From NCBI GenBank assembly GCA_002327445.1, contig DCWA01000044.1, positions 1 through 29,885 of the forward strand: a DNA stretch of 29,885 nucleotides, given 5' to 3'. The stretch comes from Desulfobacteraceae bacterium UBA2174 (lineage in GTDB: Bacteria; Desulfobacterota; Desulfobacteria; Desulfobacterales; UBA2174). A program made the position numbers and the translations under genes. Shown in pieces: positions 23,006-29,885 of the stretch (within the stretch, counting starts at the first letter, position 1; every line of letters begins with the position of its first letter). The notes under the pieces are model-generated. The model was given only the letters and a program-made list of their open reading frames with translations. It did no database searches and had not been told where the DNA came from.

Positions 23006-24046
23006 ATGATTACCGCTTTCAAACCAAGCAAAATCGCAGTCGCAGTGCTCCTTGCCCTGGCGCTGGCCGTGGTCCCGAGTGTTGGGATGGCCGGCGATCT
23101 GTTGGTCTACACGGCCCTGGAAGACGATGAGATTCCGCGCTACTTGGCCCTGCTCAAACAGTCCCATCCGGAGATCAACGTCAAGATCGTGCGCGACTCC
23201 ACCGGCATCGTCACGGCCAAGCTGCTGGCGGAAAAGGACAATCCCCAGGCGGATGTGGTCTGGGGGACAGCGGCCACCAGTTTGATGCTCTGCACGCAGG
23301 CCGGGATGGTCGAACCTTACGCCCCCAAGGGTCTGGAGCGCGTGCGGCCCAAGATGCGTGACAAGGCCGCGGTTCCCGCCTGGGTCGGCATCAAGGCGTG
23401 GATGACCGGCTTCTGCGTCAACACCGTTGAGGCCAAGGCCCTCAATCTGCCCGTTCCGACAGGTTTCGCCGATTTGACCAATTCTCTCTACAAAGGGCAT
23501 CTGACCATGTCCAATCCGAGTTCCTCGGGGACCGGTTTTCTCACCGTCTCGGCCATCCTTCAATTGATGGGGGAAGAGAAGGGCTGGGATTACCTCGACC
23601 GACTCCACGAGAACATGGCCGTCTACACCCACTCGGGTTCCAAACCTTGCAAACTGGCAGGCGCCGGGGAATATCCCATCGGCATCAGCTTCGCTTATCG
23701 CGGATTCATGCAAAAGCAAAAGGGCGAGCCCGTCCTCACCGTCTTTCCCAAAGAAGGCTCCGGCTGGGATGTGGAAGCCAACTGTCTGATCAAGAAAGCC
23801 GCCGTCAAGCCAGAGGCACGGGCCTTTCTCGATTGGGCCATCAGCGAGCCGGTGATGAAGGAGTACGCCAAGGTCTACCCCGTGACCGCCTATGCCACCA
23901 ATGTGCCTATTCCGGAAGGGTTTCCGGCCGATCCGGAAGCCCAGTTGATCAAAAACGACTTCGATTGGGCAGCCAAAAACCGCGCCCGCATCCTAGCGGA
24001 ATGGTCGCGCCGCTACGACGCCAAGAGCGAACCGAAATCGAAATAA
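23006..24046 (+). CDS. phnS: 2-aminoethylphosphonate ABC transporter substrate-binding protein
   Basis: This protein is 346 aa from the ATG at 23006, which follows AAAAAAGGAGACC; the in-frame ATG at 22937 has no such site. A signal peptide covers about residues 1-29 (IAVAVLLALALAVVPSVGMA), with cleavage before GDLLVY. The mature protein is a type-2 periplasmic binding protein of the iron/AEP group: VYTALEDDEIPRYLALLKQ, VVWGTAATSLML, MSNPSSSGTGFLTVSA, THSGSKPCKLAGAGEYPIGISFAYRG. The SNPSSSGTG loop is a typical anion-binding segment. The gene starts an operon with a matching ATPase, permease and the phnX-pbfA-phnW catabolic genes, which supports AEP as ligand. Related iron-binding proteins look similar, so the ligand call rests partly on context. 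Confidence 0.88.
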   Translation: MITAFKPSKIAVAVLLALALAVVPSVGMAGDLLVYTALEDDEIPRYLALLKQSHPEINVKIVRDSTGIVTAKLLAEKDNPQADVVWGTAATSLMLCTQAGMVEPYAPKGLERVRPKMRDKAAVPAWVGIKAWMTGFCVNTVEAKALNLPVPTGFADLTNSLYKGHLTMSNPSSSGTGFLTVSAILQLMGEEKGWDYLDRLHENMAVYTHSGSKPCKLAGAGEYPIGISFAYRGFMQKQKGEPVLTVFPKEGSGWDVEANCLIKKAAVKPEARAFLDWAISEPVMKEYAKVYPVTAYATNVPIPEGFPADPEAQLIKNDFDWAAKNRARILAEWSRRYDAKSEPKSK

Positions 24047-24098
24047 TGCGTCATCGCACGGCGCCGGCGTGACCGCCGGCGCCGACCGAGGTCCCCAC

Positions 24099-25241
24099 AT
24101 GCCATCGATGCAAAACGATGCAGCCTACCTGCGGCTCCTTGATATCACCAAGCGCTTCGGCGCCTTTACCGCCCTGGACAAGCTTTCTTTTGGCGCCGAT
24201 AGAGGTGAATTCATCTCGATCCTCGGCCCCAGCGGCTGCGGCAAGACCACCCTGCTTCGGCTCATCGCCGGTCTCGAAACGCAATCCGAGGGCCGTGTCG
24301 AAATCCAGGGCCGGGATGTATCCAAACTGCCGGTCTCGGCCCGCAACGTCGGCATCGTCTTTCAATCCTATGCCTTGTTTCCGAACCTGAACGCCCGGGA
24401 CAACATCGCCTACGGACTTGTCGGGCGCGGGCTCGACAAGAACCGCATCAGGCAGCGGGTCGACGAACTGCTCGACCTGGTGGGGCTGCGCGGCATGGGA
24501 CGCCAATTCCCTGCCCAGCTTTCCGGCGGTCAGCAGCAGCGGGTGGCGCTGGCCCGGGCCATGGCCCTTTCGCCGGACTTGCTGCTCCTGGACGAACCGC
24601 TATCGGCCCTGGACGCCAAGGTGCGCGTCATGCTGCGCGGCGAAATCCGCCAACTGCAGCAACGCCTGGGGGTGACGACCATCATGGTGACCCATGACCA
24701 AGAAGAGGCCCTGACCATGGCAGATCGCATCCTGGTCATCAACCAGGGAAGGCTGGTGCAAAACGGAACGCCCCGCGAAATCTATGACCGGCCGGCGACC
24801 CCCTTTGTAGCGGCCTTCATCGGCGCGATGAATTTCATCGAAAATGCCGTGAAGGTGGAAAACGGCTGTTACCGCATCGGCTCCCACCATCTTTCCATCA
24901 GCGGCGAGAACGGCAGCCGGAACCTGGCCAGCGGGGCCGTCGCCACCCTGGCCATCCGCCCGGAGGATGTGATGATCCGGGTGGATGAACTCGAGATGCC
25001 CAACATTCTGGCTTCCCGGGTGGAGCAGATGGAATACCGGGGCGCCAACTTCCGTTTGCGCCTGAACATCGGCCCGAACCAACGCCCACTGGAAGCCGAA
25101 GTACCGGCGGAAAAGGTCCGGCGGCTCAACATCAGCCCGTCCATGCCCCTGGCCATCCAACTGCCCCATGACCGCCTGCGGGTGTACGCCTCGGCTAAGC
25201 ACCGATGCAACGATGGGTCCCTTTGCGAAAACACGCTTTGA
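24099..25241 (+). CDS. phnT: 2-aminoethylphosphonate ABC transporter ATP-binding protein
   Basis: This protein is 380 aa from ATG 24099. A GTG at 24069 gives ten more residues and is less likely. It has Walker A GPSGCGKTT, the Q-loop in VGIVFQSYALFPNLN, the signature LSGGQQQR, Walker B LLLLDEPLSALD, and the switch histidine in VTHDQEEA. A C-terminal TOBE-like regulatory region follows from about residue 245 (FIGAMNFIENAV ... AIRPEDVMIR). It powers import through the fused permease encoded next. The permease reading frame starts at or just past the end of this gene, indicating coupled expression. Confidence 0.88.
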   Translation: MPSMQNDAAYLRLLDITKRFGAFTALDKLSFGADRGEFISILGPSGCGKTTLLRLIAGLETQSEGRVEIQGRDVSKLPVSARNVGIVFQSYALFPNLNARDNIAYGLVGRGLDKNRIRQRVDELLDLVGLRGMGRQFPAQLSGGQQQRVALARAMALSPDLLLLDEPLSALDAKVRVMLRGEIRQLQQRLGVTTIMVTHDQEEALTMADRILVINQGRLVQNGTPREIYDRPATPFVAAFIGAMNFIENAVKVENGCYRIGSHHLSISGENGSRNLASGAVATLAIRPEDVMIRVDELEMPNILASRVEQMEYRGANFRLRLNIGPNQRPLEAEVPAEKVRRLNISPSMPLAIQLPHDRLRVYASAKHRCNDGSLCENTL

Positions 25242-25246
25242 TTGCA

Positions 25247-27007
25247 ATGCCCATTGTCGCCTCGACCGACGCCGTACTGCCCCCCCTGCCTCTTTGGCGG
25301 GCACTGGATCATGAGACCTGGCTGCGCCGGCTCTTGATCCTTCTCCTGTGCCTCTGGATGCTCGTGGTGATGGTGCTGCCGATTTTCGAGCTGCTATCCA
25401 TGAGCTTCCAGGATGCCTCGGGGCGCTTTGTCGGTCTTGCCAACTTCATCCTGTATTTCTCGACCCCGGCCCTGTCCAACTCCCTGACCAACAGCCTCTT
25501 CGTCGCCGCGGCCACTACGGCAACCAGCGTGGGGCTCGGATTCGGCTTCGCCTACGCCTTGACGCGCACCTGTCTGCCGGCAAAGGGAATCTTCAAGGGT
25601 CTGGCCATGATGCCCCTGTTTGCGCCCACGCTGCTCAACGGGATCGCCCTGGTTTACTTGTTTGGCCGCAAGGGATTGATAACAAAGGGATTTTTCGGAG
25701 CGATACCCGGTATCGACATCCACCTCTACGGGACGGTTGGCATTATCATTGCCGAAGTGCTCTACACCTTCCCCCAGGCGATGCTGATTTTGTCCATCGC
25801 CTTGAGCCTCACCGACGCGCGCCTTTACGAGGCCGCCGCCAGTTTGGGCGCCGGCCGGATGCGCATCTTCTTCACCGTGACGCTGCCCAACATCAAGTAT
25901 GGCCTGCTTTCGGCGGTCTTTGTCTGCTTCATTCTGTCCTTCACCGACTTCGGCGCCCCCAAGGTGGTGGGCGGCAACACCCACATCCTGGCCACCGACA
26001 TCTACAAACAGGTCATCGGGCAGCAAAACTTCGTCATGGGGGCCGTGGTGAGCGTCGTGCTCCTGATCCCCACCGCCGCCGCCTTCCTCGTCGACCGCAT
26101 CGTCCAACGCCGCCAGACAGCCACCATCGCGGCGCGCTCCGTCCCCCTGGTCCCGGTCCCCAGCCGGCTGCGCGACGGCATATTTTTCGGGTATTGCAGC
26201 CTCATTGCAGTGGCCATTGTCGGATTCTACCTCGTGGCCCTCTATGCTTCCCTGGTCAAGGTCTGGCCGTATGATCTGACTCTCGGCGGCTGGCACTACC
26301 ACTTCACCGGCACCGGCGGCGGAGGCTACCGGGCCTTCTTCAACAGCCTGCGCATGAGCGCCTGGTCGGCCGTCTGCGGCACGGCCTTGACCTTCGCCAG
26401 CGCCTATCTCATCGAAAAAAGCACGGGAATGCGCCTCCTGCGCCAGGCGGCCTACCTGCTCTCGATGCTTCCCCTGGCCTTGCCCGGACTGGTGATCGGA
26501 CTGGCTTACATCTTCTTTTTCAACGCGCCGGGCTGGAGCGTGGGCGGGGTATCGGTGCCCAATCCTTTCAACTGGGTCTACGGCACCATGGTCATCCTGG
26601 TAATGAGCAACATCGTGCACTTTTACACGGTCGGTTTTCTCACCGCCACCACCGCCCTCAAGCAGCTCGACCGGGAGTTCGAGTCCGTTTCCGCCGCCAT
26701 GGGGGTTCCCTTTTACCGCACCTTCGCCCGGGTCACGGTGCCCATCTGCCTGCCGGCGATTCTGGAAATCGGGATGTATTACTTCGTCAACGCCATGGCG
26801 ACGGTGTCGGCGGTGATCTTCCTCTACTCCGCCGACATTCCTCTGGCCTCGGTGGCGGTTGCCAACATGGATGATGCCGGCGATATCGCCCCGGCCTGCG
26901 CCATGTCGATGCTGATTGTCGCCGCCAACCTGGCGGTGCGCATCTTTTACAGCCTGGTCACCCGCGGTCTGCGGCAGCGCAGCCAGGCATGGACCGCCGC
27001 GGCCTGA
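25247..27007 (+). CDS. 2-aminoethylphosphonate ABC transporter permease (fused two-domain)
   Basis: This protein is 586 aa from ATG 25247, five bases after the ATPase stop. An alternative ATG at 25205 would overlap that gene by 37 bp. Two permease domains are fused in one chain with about 12 helices. Each has an EAA loop: YEAAASLGAGRMRIFFTVTLP in the first half and ESVSAAMGVPFYRTFARVTVP in the second. This arrangement is typical of the iron/AEP-type transporters (the PhnU-like group). It forms the inner-membrane channel for phosphonate import with the neighbouring binding protein and ATPase. phnX follows after 25 bp. Confidence 0.88.
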   Translation: MPIVASTDAVLPPLPLWRALDHETWLRRLLILLLCLWMLVVMVLPIFELLSMSFQDASGRFVGLANFILYFSTPALSNSLTNSLFVAAATTATSVGLGFGFAYALTRTCLPAKGIFKGLAMMPLFAPTLLNGIALVYLFGRKGLITKGFFGAIPGIDIHLYGTVGIIIAEVLYTFPQAMLILSIALSLTDARLYEAAASLGAGRMRIFFTVTLPNIKYGLLSAVFVCFILSFTDFGAPKVVGGNTHILATDIYKQVIGQQNFVMGAVVSVVLLIPTAAAFLVDRIVQRRQTATIAARSVPLVPVPSRLRDGIFFGYCSLIAVAIVGFYLVALYASLVKVWPYDLTLGGWHYHFTGTGGGGYRAFFNSLRMSAWSAVCGTALTFASAYLIEKSTGMRLLRQAAYLLSMLPLALPGLVIGLAYIFFFNAPGWSVGGVSVPNPFNWVYGTMVILVMSNIVHFYTVGFLTATTALKQLDREFESVSAAMGVPFYRTFARVTVPICLPAILEIGMYYFVNAMATVSAVIFLYSADIPLASVAVANMDDAGDIAPACAMSMLIVAANLAVRIFYSLVTRGLRQRSQAWTAAA

Positions 27008-27032
27008 GATCGATGCAAAGGAGAAGCATTGC

Positions 27033-27878
27033 ATGAACCCTTATACCTGTACAACTCCTTATACCGGGCCCCTCCAGGCCGCCGTACTCGATTGGGCCGG
27101 AACGGCGGTGGATTTCGGCTGCCAGGGGCCGGCCGCCGTGTTCACGGATGTCTTCGAAACGCACGGCATCCAGGTGACGGTCACCGAGGCCCGGCAGTTC
27201 ATGGGGCTTTCCAAGCGCGACCACGTCGCCGCTATTTGCGCCCTGCCCGCCGTGGTGGATCAATGGCGCCGGCGCTGGGGTCAAATCCCCGGTGCCGAGG
27301 ATATCGACCGGATCTACGCGGACCTGGAGCCGGCGATGATCGACACCGTGGTTCACCATGCCGAGCCGATTCCAGGGGTGTTGGAGGCGATTGCGGACTT
27401 TCGCGCCCTGGGACTCAAGATCGGCTCTTGCACCGGTTACACCCGTTCCATGATCGAGGCATTGGCCCCGGTGGCCAGGGGAAAGGGTTATGCCCCGGAT
27501 GCGGTGGTCTGCGCCTCGGATGTGCCCGCCGGACGGCCCGCGCCGTTCATGTGCTACCTGAACGCCGTGGCCCTGCAAGTCTATCCCATGGAGGCCATGG
27601 TCAAGATCGGCGATACGGTGGCCGACATCGAGGAAGGGCTCAATGCGGGCATGTGGACCATCGGCCTGACCCTCTGCGGTAACGAGATCGGCTTGAGTCC
27701 CAAGGAAATCGCGACCCTGCCCATTGAAGAACTCGGTCTGCGGGAAGGCCGCGTCGCCACGCGTTTCCGGGCCGCCGGAGTGCACTACATTGCCCAAAGC
27801 CTCAGAGATTGCCCCCCGCTGATCGAGGCCATCAATCGCCGTATGGCCTGTGGCGGGCGGCCGTTGGGAGGCCGATGA
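27033..27878 (+). CDS. phnX: Phosphonoacetaldehyde hydrolase PhnX
   Basis: This protein is 281 aa from ATG 27033, after AAAGGAGAAGC. It is a HAD-superfamily enzyme that cleaves phosphonoacetaldehyde into acetaldehyde and phosphate through a Schiff base. The nucleophile is D20 in LDWAGTAVDFG, where the usual second Asp of HAD motif I is Ala22, as expected for PhnX. The Schiff-base lysine is K61 in MGLSKRDHV. Motif II is IGSCTGYTRSM, and the metal-binding acidic motif is IGDTVADIEEGLNAGMW. Its stop overlaps the next gene's start (ATGA). It works after PhnW and PbfA, both of which yield phosphonoacetaldehyde. Confidence 0.93.
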   Translation: MNPYTCTTPYTGPLQAAVLDWAGTAVDFGCQGPAAVFTDVFETHGIQVTVTEARQFMGLSKRDHVAAICALPAVVDQWRRRWGQIPGAEDIDRIYADLEPAMIDTVVHHAEPIPGVLEAIADFRALGLKIGSCTGYTRSMIEALAPVARGKGYAPDAVVCASDVPAGRPAPFMCYLNAVALQVYPMEAMVKIGDTVADIEEGLNAGMWTIGLTLCGNEIGLSPKEIATLPIEELGLREGRVATRFRAAGVHYIAQSLRDCPPLIEAINRRMACGGRPLGGR

Positions 27879-29245
27879 CAGCCCCTGCCCATCCCGTTTC
27901 CGTCGATTTGAGCGAAGGCGACAGCAACCTCTCCGCCGGACGCCGCGCCTGGCTGCCACGGCTCGGTGAACGCACCCGGCAGATCCTGGTCGATGACGCG
28001 CGGTCCTTCCTGCACCAGAGCCTGTCCACCCCGTGCCTCGATGTCCTGGCCTACTGCGAAGGATCTTATATAACGGATATTTCCGGCCGCCGGATCCTCG
28101 ACTTTCACGGCAACGGCGCGCATCCGGTGGGATATGGCCATCCGGCGGTCATCAGTGCGGTCATCGATCAGCTCCAACGGCTCTCCTTTTGCCCCCGGCG
28201 CTACACCAATGAAACCGCGGTGGTCTTGGCCCGGCGCCTCGGGCAAATCGCCCCCGGGAACCTGTCCAAGGTCCTGCTGGCCCCGGGCGGCACCAGCGCG
28301 GTGGGCATGGCCTTGAAACTGGCCCGCGCCGCCACCGGGCGCTTCAAAACCCTTTCGATGTGGGACAGCTTTCACGGCGCCTCGCTGGATGCCATCGGAG
28401 TCGGCGGCGAGGCCCTGTTCCGGCGAGGGATGGAGCCCTTGCTGCCCGGTGCCATCCACGTCCCCCCGCCCGTACCCCACGGCTGCCTGTGGAACCCGAC
28501 CGGCGATTGCGCCCGTTGCGACCTGCGCTGCGCTCGCCATGTGGAATATGTACTGGACAAGGAAGGCGATGTCGGCGCGGTGATCGCCGAACCAATCCGC
28601 TGCACCGATCCGGAGCCGGCGCCGCCGGGATACTGGCGCCGGGTGCGCGAGGCCTGCGATCGGCATGGAACCCTGCTTATCTTCGACGAAACCGCCGTCG
28701 GTCTGGGCCGGACCGGCCGCCTGTTCGCTTGCCTGCATGAGCATGTCGTTCCTGATATCCTGGTGCTGGGCAAGGGGCTTGGCGGCGGCGTCATCCCCTT
28801 GGCGGCCATGATCGCCCGCGCGGACCTCGACATCGCCCCCCACATGGCTCTGGGCCATTATACCCACGAAAAGAACCCGGTGGCCTGCGCCGCCGCGCTG
28901 GCCACCCTCGACTTGATTCAATCCGGCGATCTGGCGGGTCGGGCCGGCCGGTTGGGCCGCTGGGCCATGGCTCGGTTGAAGGCTCTTCAGCCACAGCATC
29001 GGCTGGTGAAGGCAGTGCGCGGCCGTGGGCTGGCCATCGGCGTCGCGCTGTCCCACAAGGGCGAGCCGGCTGTAGAAGAGGCGGATCGGCTGCTCTACGC
29101 CTGCCTGGGACGCGGCCTGAGCTTCAAGGTCACCGGCGGGCACGTGATCAATTTGACCCCGCCGTTGACCATTTCCGAAACCGAACTCGCACAGGCCCTG
29201 GCGATTTTCGAAGCGGGCCTGGCAGAAATCGAGACCCGCGTATAA
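27875..29245 (+). CDS. pbfA: PbfA-like (R)-1-hydroxy-2-aminoethylphosphonate ammonia-lyase (class III aminotransferase fold)
   Basis: This protein is 456 aa from the ATG at 27875, overlapping the phnX stop. It has the class III PLP aminotransferase fold: HGNGAHPVGYGHPAVI, LAPGGTSAVGMALKLARA, SFHGASLDAIGVGG, the PLP-ring Asp in IFDETAVGLGRTG (D271), and the PLP-binding Lys in LVLGKGLGGG (K300). Such a gene inside a phnW-phnX cluster matches PbfA. PbfA eliminates ammonia from (R)-1-hydroxy-2-aminoethylphosphonate to give phosphonoacetaldehyde for PhnX. An insert at about 204-219 holds four cysteines (C204, C212, C215, C219), which may bind a metal. An ordinary aminotransferase role cannot be excluded by sequence alone. 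Confidence 0.8.
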   Translation: MTAPAHPVSVDLSEGDSNLSAGRRAWLPRLGERTRQILVDDARSFLHQSLSTPCLDVLAYCEGSYITDISGRRILDFHGNGAHPVGYGHPAVISAVIDQLQRLSFCPRRYTNETAVVLARRLGQIAPGNLSKVLLAPGGTSAVGMALKLARAATGRFKTLSMWDSFHGASLDAIGVGGEALFRRGMEPLLPGAIHVPPPVPHGCLWNPTGDCARCDLRCARHVEYVLDKEGDVGAVIAEPIRCTDPEPAPPGYWRRVREACDRHGTLLIFDETAVGLGRTGRLFACLHEHVVPDILVLGKGLGGGVIPLAAMIARADLDIAPHMALGHYTHEKNPVACAAALATLDLIQSGDLAGRAGRLGRWAMARLKALQPQHRLVKAVRGRGLAIGVALSHKGEPAVEEADRLLYACLGRGLSFKVTGGHVINLTPPLTISETELAQALAIFEAGLAEIETRV

Positions 29246-29278
29246 TCGTGATCCCGCGGATCGTTGAGAGAGGATCTG

Positions 29279-29885
29279 ATGCCGGATATCAACCTGAGCC
29301 ACATACCGGACAATCCCTACCTGCTGCTCACCCCTGGACCGCTTTCGACCACCAAAAGCGTCAAGGGTGTCATGCTGCGCGACTGGTGCACATGGGACGA
29401 CGATTACAACCGCATCGTCAGCGGTATCCGCCAGCGCCTGGTTCACATCGCCGCCAGCGAAGACGGGTTCACCGCCGTATTGATGCAGGGCAGCGGTACC
29501 TTCAGCGTGGAGGCCGCCATCACCACCGCCGTGCCCGACGGCGGCAAACTGCTCGTGCTGGCCAACGGTGCCTACGGCCGGCGGATGGCCCAGATCGCGC
29601 GGCGCCAGCGCATTCCCTGCGCCATCATCGACAGCGGCGAACTCTCCCCGCCGAATCTGGCGCACCTCGATGCCGCCTTGGACTCCGATCCGGGCATCAC
29701 CCACGTGGCGGTGGTGCACTGCGAAACCACCACCGGGATGCTCAATCCGGTGGCCGAGATCGGCCGCATCGTCAAATCCCACGACCGGCTGTTCATGGTG
29801 GACGCCATGAGCAGCTTCGGCGGCATCCCCATGGACATGGCGGCTCTGGGCGCCGATTACCTCGTCAGCAGTGCCAACAAGTGCA
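29279..29885 (+). CDS. phnW: 2-aminoethylphosphonate-pyruvate transaminase PhnW (cut by window end)
   Basis: The first 202 codons are present. PhnW transfers the amino group of AEP to pyruvate, giving phosphonoacetaldehyde and alanine, with PLP as cofactor. Visible are the start motif YLLLTPGPLSTTKSVK, RDWCTWDDDYN, the phosphate-binding loop MQGSGTFSVEAAI, HCETTTGMLNPV, and the PLP site VDAMSSFGGIP, followed by SSANKC with the Schiff-base lysine K201. The ATG at 29279 follows GAGAGAGGA, 33 bp after pbfA. It is co-directional with the whole phn operon. The 3' part lies beyond the window. Confidence 0.93.
   Translation, partial: MPDINLSHIPDNPYLLLTPGPLSTTKSVKGVMLRDWCTWDDDYNRIVSGIRQRLVHIAASEDGFTAVLMQGSGTFSVEAAITTAVPDGGKLLVLANGAYGRRMAQIARRQRIPCAIIDSGELSPPNLAHLDAALDSDPGITHVAVVHCETTTGMLNPVAEIGRIVKSHDRLFMVDAMSSFGGIPMDMAALGADYLVSSANKC

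Noticed and set aside
25394..27034. Minus-strand open frame (546 codons) opposite the permease
   Set aside because: Polar, repetitive product with no recognisable domain; the sense strand encodes a normal membrane permease.
27785..29782. Long minus-strand open frame (665 codons) opposite pbfA/phnW
   Set aside because: Antisense shadow with Gly/Ala/His-rich composition; the plus-strand genes have clear catalytic motifs.

Overview
The window is a GC-rich (roughly 60% by eye) bacterial chromosome segment with almost no coding DNA shared between strands. Protein style suggests a Desulfobacterota (deltaproteobacterial) sulfate-reducer-like genome: an RhlB-like helicase, a divergent MetK, DUF5132/HMA_2 proteins, and dispersed repeats of the 'TGTCATCCCGAGGAGCG' type. 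That assignment is inference, because no rRNA or other taxonomic marker is present. I saw no tRNA, rRNA, CRISPR array or intact insertion sequence.

Region 1 (1-1166) holds the 3' part of a broken conserved gene, entering from outside the window. It is frameshifted by a visible 11-bp tandem duplication and a second compensating indel. A 500-bp non-coding stretch follows, with two nested or adjacent long perfect inverted repeats.

Region 2 (1167-7501) is the most unusual part. It is a compact locus encoding a DUF5132 membrane protein, an HMA_2 membrane protein, a P2-type (SERCA-like) cation ATPase with its own N-terminal HMA_2 domain, a MetK-family protein lacking key active-site residues, the remnant of a ParA-type ATPase, and a 61-aa membrane protein. 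Facing it on the minus strand is a two-gene unit: a double zinc-ribbon protein and a third HMA_2 protein. All three HMA_2 domains carry an arginine-rich GR-x-R motif instead of a CxxC metal site. I propose this is a membrane- or organelle-associated cation-handling system. Its N-terminal motif recalls what I remember of ferrosome (Fez) ATPases, but the pump is of a different class.

Region 3 (7502-11199) carries moeA (minus) and an RhlB-like DEAD-box helicase (plus) with a long low-complexity tail. A strong UUCG-capped terminator separates the helicase from phoU.

Region 4 (11200-20650) is phosphate-related. The minus-strand high-affinity phosphate uptake genes run pstC-pstA-pstS-pstB-phoU, with pstS in an unusual position. 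The unit is interrupted by repeat elements and a 25-bp tandem array. Divergently, a PHP-domain/GT4 glycosyltransferase fusion, an 84-aa winged-helix-like protein and a DedA-family membrane protein run on the plus strand. The fusion resembles enzymes that make glycolipids, so it may serve phosphate-sparing lipid remodelling.

Region 5 (20740-22790) is a more AT-rich accessory block with a family 2 glycosyltransferase, a GtrA-like membrane protein and a secreted protein of unknown function.

Region 6 (23006-end) is a 2-aminoethylphosphonate (AEP) uptake and breakdown operon: binding protein, ATPase, fused permease, phnX, a PbfA-like PLP lyase, and phnW, which is cut by the window end. PhnW and PhnX together turn AEP into acetaldehyde, phosphate and alanine. 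PbfA would feed hydroxylated AEP into the same route. Regions 4 and 6 together look like a phosphorus-acquisition neighbourhood.
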